Assembly: GCA_045640265.1 (NCBI GenBank)
Contig: JAZUES010000252.1
Coordinates: 1-30,192 of the forward strand
DNA: 30,192 nt
From: Solibacillus sp045640265
Lineage (GTDB): Bacteria; Bacillota; Bacilli; Bacillales_A; Planococcaceae
Direction: 5' to 3'
The stretch's first letter is position 1. Every line of letters begins with the position of its first letter. Under the pieces are notes generated by a model that worked only from the letters and a program-made list of their open reading frames with translations, had not been told where the DNA came from and did no database searches. A program made the translations under genes and the position numbers. This document shows positions 24,483 through 30,192 of this stretch, piece by piece.

Positions 24483-25430
24483 TCATTTTTGACTCTTATC
24501 TTGAATATATCCTCGGGCATTAAATCCTAAATCAATAATACCTATTAAAATTACAAATGAATAAAAAGGAATCGCGATTAGTGTACATAATACTTTAAGA
24601 AATTTTGGTTGTTTATATGCATCGAGTGCAAAATGAATAAATGAAATTCCTTGTATTGTTAACAGTAACCATAAAATCATTGAGATATTTAACATGGCCA
24701 TTGCGAATGTTGAACCTACCTCTGGCTGTACAAATAAATTAATGGTTAAGGCAATTAAGTAATACCATAGTACAGCGCGAGGTAATCGCAATTCACTGAA
24801 CTTTGCAAACTTAGGCACGTCCACCTTAAAACGCTTTAAAAGTGGTACATTTACTGTAATTAATAATAATGATAACAATAATACAAACATCGTAACAGAA
24901 GCAGGAATTGTCATTTCAAGCATATCAAGCATACTATTTACATTATCCATTACTTCTTTTGGTGTACTTTGTCCTGAAAAATTTTCAACTAATTTTAATG
25001 AATCTATGTAGCTTGATTTCATTAAATCAAGTGATTCTTTAATAAAATCAATTTCCAATAAACGGACTGACACTACATATTGAATGGCAAATGTAATTAA
25101 AAGTACAACACTTGTAGATAAAAACATATAAACTTTACTTTTCTTATTGAAAAGTGCATTACCAATCGTGACACCTGCTGCTGCAAAAATTAACGAGGCC
25201 GGTAAGATGAGTAAGCCACCAATAAAAAATGTAACGATGACGGCGATAATTGCCACTAATAATGAAGACTTTCTATCATGGGTTGCACTGTACCAAATGA
25301 TTGGTAACGGTGCGAAAAGCATCGCAATGATATTCACCATTGGTACATAGAAAACGATGGCCATTAATACTGTAAATAGTGCAACCATCATTGCCCCATG
25401 TGCTAACTTCCTTGATTGATTATTTTGCAT
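24483..25430 (-). CDS. yybS: YybS family membrane protein (DUF2232)
   Basis: A 315-residue polytopic membrane protein with about eight hydrophobic helices. It opens with LAHGAMMVALFTVLMAIVFY and ends IDLGFNARGYIQDKSQK, typical of DUF2232/YybS, which resembles energy-coupling transporter S components. It is conserved immediately upstream of gdpP. The function is unknown. AAGGAAGG lies seven bases before the ATG at 25430. It begins the yybS-gdpP-rplI-dnaB transcript. Confidence 0.92.
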   Translation of the reverse strand: MQNNQSRKLAHGAMMVALFTVLMAIVFYVPMVNIIAMLFAPLPIIWYSATHDRKSSLLVAIIAVIVTFFIGGLLILPASLIFAAAGVTIGNALFNKKSKVYMFLSTSVVLLITFAIQYVVSVRLLEIDFIKESLDLMKSSYIDSLKLVENFSGQSTPKEVMDNVNSMLDMLEMTIPASVTMFVLLLSLLLITVNVPLLKRFKVDVPKFAKFSELRLPRAVLWYYLIALTINLFVQPEVGSTFAMAMLNISMILWLLLTIQGISFIHFALDAYKQPKFLKVLCTLIAIPFYSFVILIGIIDLGFNARGYIQDKSQK

Positions 25431-25545
25431 TGAAAAACCTTCCTTATCTATTGTTACAAAAACATATTACGCACAATGCGCTATTCTTCCATATGCCGAT
25501 TTAACTAAACAATTTTTTCATCGACAATAAACTTTTCACCATTCT

Positions 25546-25573
25546 ATTGTACCATTTTTATATAGGCAAACAA
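25546..25573 (-). promoter_or_regulatory. Promoter of yybS-gdpP-rplI-dnaB
   Basis: On the minus strand TTGTTT (25573-25568), a 16-base spacer and TACAAT (25551-25546), preceded by TGG, form an extended -10 promoter. It lies just after the rpsR terminator and 115 bp before yybS. Confidence 0.5.
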
Positions 25574-25613
25574 ACTAGCGTTACCGTAATGCCATTAAAA
25601 TCTAAAAACAAAA

Positions 25614-25650
25614 AAAACGCACAAAATCTACATAGAGATTTTGTACGTTT
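25614..25650 (-). terminator. Intrinsic terminator of rpsF-ssb-rpsR
   Basis: ACGCACAAAATCT (25617-25629) pairs with AGATTTTGTACGT (25636-25648) with one mismatch and a 6-base loop. Eight U residues follow on the minus strand. Confidence 0.88.
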
Positions 25651-25673
25651 TATCGGTTTTGAGTAACCAATTC

Positions 25674-25910
25674 TTATTTGTCTTCTGCAACGAATGGTAA
25701 TAAAGCCATAATACGTGAAACTTTAATTGCAGTTGTAAGTTTACGTTGGTATTTAGCTGAAGTACCTGTTACGCGACGTGGTAAAATTTTACCGCGCTCA
25801 GAGATGAATTTTTTTAATAAATCTACATCTTTGTAGTCGATGTGCGTAATGTTGTTTGAAGTGAAGTAGCAAACTTTACGGCGTTTGCGGCCTCCGCGAC
25901 GTGGTGCCAT
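25674..25910 (-). CDS. rpsR: 30S ribosomal protein S18
   Basis: A 78-residue S18 beginning MAPRRGGRKRRKVCYF and ending LPFVAEDK. It lacks the second cysteine of zinc-binding forms (CYFTSN). It binds S6 in the platform of the 30S subunit. AAAGGAGG supports the ATG at 25910; the longer open frame to 26021 overlaps ssb and is not used. Confidence 0.96.
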   Translation of the reverse strand: MAPRRGGRKRRKVCYFTSNNITHIDYKDVDLLKKFISERGKILPRRVTGTSAKYQRKLTTAIKVSRIMALLPFVAEDK

Positions 25911-25956
25911 TATCGTGTTCCTCCTTTTAATTTTTAATAAGTAGATGATTGAAGGC

Positions 25957-26517
25957 TTAGAACGGTAAATCGTCCTCAGACACTTCAATAGGTCCTTTGC
26001 TATTCGCAAATGGATCTTCATCTACACGTGTATAATTTTGCTGATTTTGAGGTGGTTGTTGATAAGAACCAAAAGATTCCTGTGGTTGTGCTCCCCCAAA
26101 TTGTTGGTTTGGTTGATTATTATATGATGGTTGCCCACCGTAATTTTGTCCACCACCATACTGTTGGTTTGGCATACCTTGAGATGCACCTGCTCCTCCG
26201 CGTGGTTCTAAGAACTGCACAGCATCTGCAACAACATCTGTCGTATATACACGCTTCCCATCTTGTCCTTCATAGCTACCTGTTTGAATACGACCTTCTA
26301 CACCAATCAAACTCCCTTTTTTCATGAAGTTCGCTAAGTTTTCAGCTTGTTTTCTCCAAGCAATACAACCTATGAAATCTGCTTCGCGTTCACCTGATTG
26401 GCTCGAAAAAGTACGATTTACAGCAACTGTAAAACGTGCCATTGGAACGCCGCTCGGTGTATAACGAAGCTCTGGATCCTTTGTCAGTCTTCCGACTAAT
26501 ACAACTCGGTTAATCAT
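25957..26517 (-). CDS. ssb: Single-stranded DNA-binding protein
   Basis: A 186-residue SSB. The OB-fold is at about 1-105 (MINRVVLVGRLTKDPELRYT), a Gly/Gln/Asn-rich flexible linker at about 108-175, and the acidic tail DDLPF recruits replication and repair partners. GGAGGG precedes the ATG at 26517. It lies between rpsF and rpsR as in other Bacillales. Confidence 0.97.
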   Translation of the reverse strand: MINRVVLVGRLTKDPELRYTPSGVPMARFTVAVNRTFSSQSGEREADFIGCIAWRKQAENLANFMKKGSLIGVEGRIQTGSYEGQDGKRVYTTDVVADAVQFLEPRGGAGASQGMPNQQYGGGQNYGGQPSYNNQPNQQFGGAQPQESFGSYQQPPQNQQNYTRVDEDPFANSKGPIEVSEDDLPF

Positions 26518-26556
26518 CAGTACACCCTCCTTTTTTCAGCATTTGTAATTTAAAAA

Positions 26557-26847
26557 TTATTTGTCATCTTCGCGAACTGCGATGTGACGGATGATGTCTT
26601 CGCTGATGTTAGCTAAACGAGTGAATTCGTTGATAGCAGCAGTTTCAGCGTTAACTTTCACGATTTGGTAGAAACCTTCGCGGAAGTCGTTGATTTCGTA
26701 AGCTAAACGACGTTTACCCCACTCTTTTGCTTCAACGATTTCTGCACCATTTGAAGTGAAGATTTCGTTAAAACGCTCTACTAAAGCTTTTTTCGCATCT
26801 TCCTCAATGTTTGGGCGGATTACGTACATTACTTCATATTTTCTCAT
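26557..26847 (-). CDS. rpsF: 30S ribosomal protein S6
   Basis: A 96-residue S6 (MRKYEVMYVIRPNIEED, WGKRRLAYEIND, REGFYQI). The ATG at 26847 has AAGGAGG upstream; the longer frame to 26958 runs into the promoter and leader. First gene of rpsF-ssb-rpsR, with the S6-S18 pair likely autoregulated through the leader. Confidence 0.96.
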   Translation of the reverse strand: MRKYEVMYVIRPNIEEDAKKALVERFNEIFTSNGAEIVEAKEWGKRRLAYEINDFREGFYQIVKVNAETAAINEFTRLANISEDIIRHIAVREDDK

Positions 26848-26927
26848 TTGTGATTGCACCTCCTTATGGACTTGGGCTCTCCTAACAAAGTAGGGAGCAA
26901 GGAGTAAGTAATTTCTATTACTCACAT
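26848..26927 (-). promoter_or_regulatory. rpsF 5' leader, candidate S6:S18 autoregulatory RNA
   Basis: An approximately 80-base leader between the predicted start and rpsF. It can form GAGTAA/TTACTC and CTCCT/AGGAG hairpins before the ribosome binding site. S6:S18 leaders are known in front of rpsF in many bacteria. I could not verify the conserved CCG-containing fold by eye. Confidence 0.35.
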
Positions 26928-26933
26928 CAATGA

Positions 26934-26962
26934 ATTGTATCACAATTACATATTCCACGCAA
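26934..26962 (-). promoter_or_regulatory. Promoter of rpsF-ssb-rpsR
   Basis: On the minus strand TTGCGT (26962-26957), a 17-base spacer and TACAAT (26939-26934) with TG one base before the -10: a good extended sigma-A promoter. Confidence 0.65.
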
Positions 26963-26994
26963 CTAGCTTCATCCGCTAATATTTACCGGGCTTT

Positions 26995-27003
26995 TGTTAT
27001 AAT
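26995..27003 (+). promoter_or_regulatory. Extended -10 promoter of the DUF3267 gene
   Basis: TGTTATAAT is a consensus extended -10 element 45 bp upstream of the DUF3267 start. No clear -35 is visible. It is divergent from the rpsF promoter. Confidence 0.5.
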
Positions 27004-27048
27004 TATTAATAGATAAACGCAATTTATTATATAAAGAGGAGGTATCTT

Positions 27049-27606
27049 ATGGAAACGAACACCCCAATTACGATTGCACTTAACATGAAAAAGCTAGCTC
27101 GTGACAATATTATTTTTACAATTGTACTACTCATCCTTTTTGTCATAGGTAATGCACTTATTCATCAACGCTTTGAAGGGAACTTTTCACTTTGGGATAT
27201 ACTACTTATCTTCATTGGCTATTGTATTCTTATTATACTGCATGAGGCATTTCATTTAATCGGCTTTATGTTATTTGGCAAAATTAAATATAAAGAGCTT
27301 GATTATGGAGTGAATTGGGAACTAGGTGTTGCTTATGCCACAACGAAAAAACCCTTAAAGAATGCTGCCATGAAAAAGGCTTTGTTACTACCCTTCTGGA
27401 CAACGGGTATCATTCCAACAATCATCGGGTTTTCAATTGATAATTTCATACTCGTTATTCTAGGCGCTTTACTTATTGCTGGTGCAATTGGTGACTTTTA
27501 TATGTATAAAGAACTTAAGCAATTTCCGAATGATGCAACCGTAAAAGATGATCCGAAAGAACCCAAATTATATGTTTATGTCAATAAAAAAATCGATTTG
27601 CTCTAG
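27049..27606 (+). CDS. DUF3267 family putative membrane metalloprotease
   Basis: A 185-residue membrane protein with four or five hydrophobic helices. HEAFH (residues 65-69) is an HExxH zinc motif at the end of a helix, and GAIGDF (Asp149) near the C-terminus could supply the third ligand, the pattern of DUF3267 site-2-protease-like zincins. The substrate is unknown. GAGGAGG precedes the ATG at 27049. It is one of the few plus-strand genes in the core part and is transcribed alone, convergent with ychF. Confidence 0.82.
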   Translation: METNTPITIALNMKKLARDNIIFTIVLLILFVIGNALIHQRFEGNFSLWDILLIFIGYCILIILHEAFHLIGFMLFGKIKYKELDYGVNWELGVAYATTKKPLKNAAMKKALLLPFWTTGIIPTIIGFSIDNFILVILGALLIAGAIGDFYMYKELKQFPNDATVKDDPKEPKLYVYVNKKIDLL

Positions 27607-27635
27607 CGATATATTCGCCAAAGTAAATCGATTTT
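27588..27635. terminator. Convergent terminator of the DUF3267 gene and ychF
   Basis: AAAATCGATTT pairs with AAATCGATTTT (27625-27635) across a 25-base loop, with U-rich tails on both strands. The left arm is formed by the last codons of the DUF3267 gene. Confidence 0.7.
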
Positions 27636-27640
27636 ACTTT

Positions 27641-28741
27641 TTATACGTTAAATAAGAATTCCATTACATCGCCGTCTTGTACTTCGTATTCTTTACCTTC
27701 AAGTCGTAAGCGACCGGCTTCTTTAGCAGCCGGCTTCGAACTGTATTGTACTAAATCGTCGAATGAAACTGTTTCTGCACGGATGAAGCCGCGCTCGAAA
27801 TCTGTATGGATAATTCCTGCACATTGAGGTGCTTTCATGCCTTTACGGAATGTCCAAGCACGAACCTCTTGTACACCTGCAGTGAAGTAAGTCGCTAAAC
27901 CAAGTAGGCTGTAAGAAGCTTTAATTAATTGGTCCAAGCCTGATTCAGGAATACCTAATTCGTTTAAGAATTCTTTTTTCTCTTCATCCTCTAACTCAGA
28001 AATTTCTTCTTCAATTTTTGCACAGATTGTGATAACTTGTGCACCTTCTGCAGCTGCGTATTCTCTTACTTTTTGTACATGCTCATTATCAGATGGATCT
28101 GCTACTTCATCCTCTGAAACGTTTGCTACATAAAGCATTGGTTTAATTGTTAAAAGGTGTAGACCTTTAATTGCTTTTTTCTCATCATCTGATAATTCCA
28201 CTGAACGAGCTGGTTTTTCAGCTTCTAGAGCTTCTTTAATTTTTATTAAAATTGGTTCCTCAACCATTGCTTCTTTATCTTTTTGTTTTGCCATTTTAAT
28301 AACACGAGCAATACGTTTATCAACAGATTCCATATCCGCTAAAATTAACTCAAGGTTAATAACTTCGATGTCGTCGATGGGATTTACTGTACCTGCAACA
28401 TGTGTGATGTTTTCATCTTCAAAACAGCGTACAACTTGGCAAATTGCATCTACTTCACGGATGTGAGATAGGAATTTATTCCCTAAGCCTTCACCAGTAG
28501 AAGCACCTTTTACGATACCTGCGATATCTGTAAATTCGAATGTAGTTGGAACTGTTTTCTTTGGAGTTACTAACTCTGTTAATTTATCTAAACGCTCATC
28601 AGGAACTGTTACGCTACCTACGTTTGGTTCAATTGTTGCGAATGGATAGTTGGCAGCAAGTGCGCCTGCTTTTGTAATTGCGTTAAATAAAGTTGATTTT
28701 CCGACGTTTGGTAAACCAACGATACCAGCTGTTAATGCCAT
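27641..28741 (-). CDS. ychF: Redox-regulated ATPase/GTPase YchF (OBG family)
   Basis: A 366-residue protein of normal length. The P-loop is GLPNVGKST (residues 8-16), G3 is DIAGIVKGAS, and a coiled-coil insert is followed by the C-terminal TGS domain ending DGDVMEFLFNV. YchF/OLA1 proteins hydrolyse ATP, bind ribosomes and affect the oxidative stress response. AAAGGTTG precedes the ATG at 28741. Confidence 0.96.
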   Translation of the reverse strand: MALTAGIVGLPNVGKSTLFNAITKAGALAANYPFATIEPNVGSVTVPDERLDKLTELVTPKKTVPTTFEFTDIAGIVKGASTGEGLGNKFLSHIREVDAICQVVRCFEDENITHVAGTVNPIDDIEVINLELILADMESVDKRIARVIKMAKQKDKEAMVEEPILIKIKEALEAEKPARSVELSDDEKKAIKGLHLLTIKPMLYVANVSEDEVADPSDNEHVQKVREYAAAEGAQVITICAKIEEEISELEDEEKKEFLNELGIPESGLDQLIKASYSLLGLATYFTAGVQEVRAWTFRKGMKAPQCAGIIHTDFERGFIRAETVSFDDLVQYSSKPAAKEAGRLRLEGKEYEVQDGDVMEFLFNV

Positions 28742-28799
28742 TTTGACACAACCTTTCTATGTTCAGTGCATTTTTTTCTGAAATTCTATAACCTTGTCT

Positions 28800-28828
28800 A
28801 TTATATTGATTACTTGCATAAAAGTCTA
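28800..28828 (-). promoter_or_regulatory. Promoter candidate for ychF
   Basis: On the minus strand TAGACT and a perfect TATAAT are separated by 17 bases, about 58 bp before ychF. Confidence 0.4.
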
Positions 28829-28841
28829 ACTCCACTTTTAT

Positions 28842-29039
28842 TTACGCTTCCGTTGAACGAAGCACCTTTTTCATTTTCTTATCAAATTCACGACGTGGAA
28901 TTAGCACACTATGTCCACAGCCTTCACATTTAATGCGTATATCCGCACCAAGTCGAATAATTTTCCATTCATTTGTGCCACAAGGATGTTGTTTTTTCAT
29001 TTCTACAACATCATTTAATAGATATTGTTTTGCTTCCAT
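28842..29039 (-). CDS. DUF951 family small protein
   Basis: A 65-residue protein with the DUF951 pattern: VVEMKKQHPCGTNEWKIIR and IKCEGCGHSVLIPR. C20, C38 and C41 are potential metal ligands. It is conserved next to mscS and ychF in Bacillales. The function is unknown. GGGGGCG lies eight bases before the ATG at 29039; a TTG directly before it is an alternative start. It follows mscS by three bases. Confidence 0.9.
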   Translation of the reverse strand: MEAKQYLLNDVVEMKKQHPCGTNEWKIIRLGADIRIKCEGCGHSVLIPRREFDKKMKKVLRSTEA

Positions 29040-29042
29040 CAA

Positions 29043-29939
29043 CTATTCGCCCCCTTGATCTCTTTCGTAGAACATCATTTTTGGTACTGCTAAAGGAATA
29101 CCATTTCGAGTTAAAATATCGATTACATCTTTTCGGATAACACGAGAAATTGCATATTGCTGCAGTGGTAATGTTTCGACAGTAATACGGATTGTTGCTT
29201 CTGTACTTGTTGTATTAGTTACACCTAAAAACAACGGTGGATTTACTAATTCTTCATGTAATGTAGGCAATGTATCTAAATAGTCTTGAATAATCTTTTG
29301 TACTTTTTCGATATTTGCATCAAGTGACACTTGCATATCAATCATTGCTTTCGAGTTGTTAATCGAATAGTTAATAACTTCTGTAATAGTACCGTTTGGT
29401 AAAACAAACTGTTCACCTGTACTACCTTTGATTTTCGTCGTACGCAGGCCGATTTCCATAACAGTTCCTTCAGCCGTATTGATTTTTACATAATCCCCAA
29501 CACTAAATTGATCCTCTAAAATGATAAAAAATCCTGTAATAACATCCTTCACTAAACTTTGCGCACCAAATGCGATGGCAACTGAAGCAATCCCGGCCCC
29601 AGCTAGTAACCCGACCACTTGTATATTAATAGCGGATAAAATCCCCATAATCGCCGAGAAGTATACTAAATAGCTAAGTACACTTTGAAGCAACTTTACA
29701 ATTGTAATTTGCCGACGTTCATTGTCTCGAACTCGTAACATCAGTACACGATGAATCAATTTCTTACCAATCAATACAACTAAATAAGAAATGATTAAAA
29801 TAGCTAAGATTTTTACTGATGCGATAAAAATCATATCCCAAAATTCCGCGCTTGTGACGTAATCCCAAAGTTTCGTTGTATAACGAGCTATTCCCTTTAT
29901 ATCGGTCGTTGCGATATCTATACTTAAATCTTCTTCCAA
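29043..29939 (-). CDS. Small-conductance mechanosensitive channel, MscS family
   Basis: A 298-residue MscS-type channel. Three hydrophobic helices lie within about 35-135, the pore helix is GAGIASVAIAFGAQSLVKDVITG, and then the beta domain (DQFSVGDYVKI) and C-terminal domain follow. It releases solutes on osmotic downshock. The TTG at 29939 is preferred because AGAGGTGG lies five or six bases upstream; the GTG at 29948 lies inside that ribosome binding site. Co-transcribed with the DUF951 gene. Confidence 0.93.
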   Translation of the reverse strand: MEEDLSIDIATTDIKGIARYTTKLWDYVTSAEFWDMIFIASVKILAILIISYLVVLIGKKLIHRVLMLRVRDNERRQITIVKLLQSVLSYLVYFSAIMGILSAINIQVVGLLAGAGIASVAIAFGAQSLVKDVITGFFIILEDQFSVGDYVKINTAEGTVMEIGLRTTKIKGSTGEQFVLPNGTITEVINYSINNSKAMIDMQVSLDANIEKVQKIIQDYLDTLPTLHEELVNPPLFLGVTNTTSTEATIRITVETLPLQQYAISRVIRKDVIDILTRNGIPLAVPKMMFYERDQGGE

Positions 29940-29997
29940 AATTTCCACCTCTTGTATAACAAACTTTCAAATTGAATATACTGCATAAATATAGCGC

Positions 29998-30006
29998 ATT
30001 TTACCA
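29998..30006 (-). promoter_or_regulatory. Extended -10 candidate for mscS
   Basis: TGGTAAAAT on the minus strand about 60 bp upstream of mscS. The -35 is weak. Confidence 0.3.
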
Positions 30007-30052
30007 TATTTCTCGAGTAATCTACTTACAATATTAAAGGAGTTGACCTGTT

Positions 30053-30192
30053 ATGAATAATACGCAATCCAGTTATTCTATTCACTATGAACAAACGAGC
30101 GCTGTTTGGGAACTAAGTAACCTCTTTTTAGACCAAATCCCATTTCAGCATGATGCGCTCGTGTTTTGCTGTATTGGTACCGATCGTTCCAC
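30053..30192 (+). CDS. yyaC: Spore protease YyaC, partial
   Basis: The open frame starts at ATG 30053 (AAAGGAG upstream) and runs off the window after 46 codons. The end, DALVFCCIGTDRST, is the YyaC signature (CIGTDRST). The family is distantly related to the germination protease GPR. Position beside mscS and divergent orientation match Bacillales gene order. Supports an endospore-forming host. Confidence 0.88.
   Translation, partial: MNNTQSSYSIHYEQTSAVWELSNLFLDQIPFQHDALVFCCIGTDRS

Noticed and set aside
1..30192. CRISPR array, tRNA or rRNA genes, and ccr or transposase genes
   Set aside because: Looked for as explanations of the repeats. No regularly spaced short repeats, RNA genes or recombinase motifs were found, which leaves the mobilising enzyme of the island unidentified.

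Overview
The window looks like the origin-proximal left arm of a low-GC, endospore-forming Firmicute chromosome, most like the Planococcaceae (Solibacillus/Lysinibacillus type). The evidence is the conserved Bacillales gene order yyaC | mscS-like (ykuT/yyaF region) - DUF951 - ychF - rpsF - ssb - rpsR - yybS - gdpP - rplI - dnaB - purA - walR - walK - yycH - yycI - yycJ - htrA - CxxH/CxxC protein - rlmH, AT-rich sequence, strong GGAGG-type ribosome binding sites and frequent TTG/GTG starts. yyaC (sporulation) begins at the right edge. oriC should lie beyond the right end, so nearly all minus-strand genes are co-oriented with replication.

Layout. 1-1679: a two-subunit sodium:solute (acetate-like) symporter, with a small unrecognised membrane ORF in front. 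1881-9323: an accessory block. 9303-17141: rlmH, a CxxH/CxxC protein, htrA and the essential walRK-yycHI-yycJ cell-wall operon, with a cluster of DnaA boxes around rlmH and the CxxH/CxxC gene. 17346-20438: a LysM-G5-M23 cell-wall peptidase and purA. 20688-25430: dnaB, rplI, gdpP and yybS. 25674-26847: rpsR, ssb and rpsF. 27049-30192: a DUF3267 putative metalloprotease, ychF, DUF951, mscS and the start of yyaC.

The main discovery is in the accessory block. The last codons of rlmH and the bases just after its stop are repeated, in the same orientation, at four further places to the left (7208, 3789, 3540 and a diverged copy at 1881). In staphylococci the 3' end of rlmH (orfX) is the attachment site of SCC elements, and the repeated sequence resembles that site. 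I therefore read 1881-9323 as a serial array of SCC-like cassettes. They carry (a) an ECF sigma factor and DUF4179 anti-sigma factor, (b) a TOTE-type primase-helicase and a Fic protein, (c) a short chimeric gene fragment, and (d) a SIMPL-domain protein, an NTF2-like protein and a decayed second copy of fic. Each att copy is followed, reading away from rlmH, by its own intrinsic terminator. No ccr-type recombinase is encoded in the window, so the mobilising enzyme must be elsewhere or lost.

The primase-helicase/Fic pair is the best candidate for a little-studied conflict or defence module. Everything outside 1881-9323 is largely conserved housekeeping DNA.
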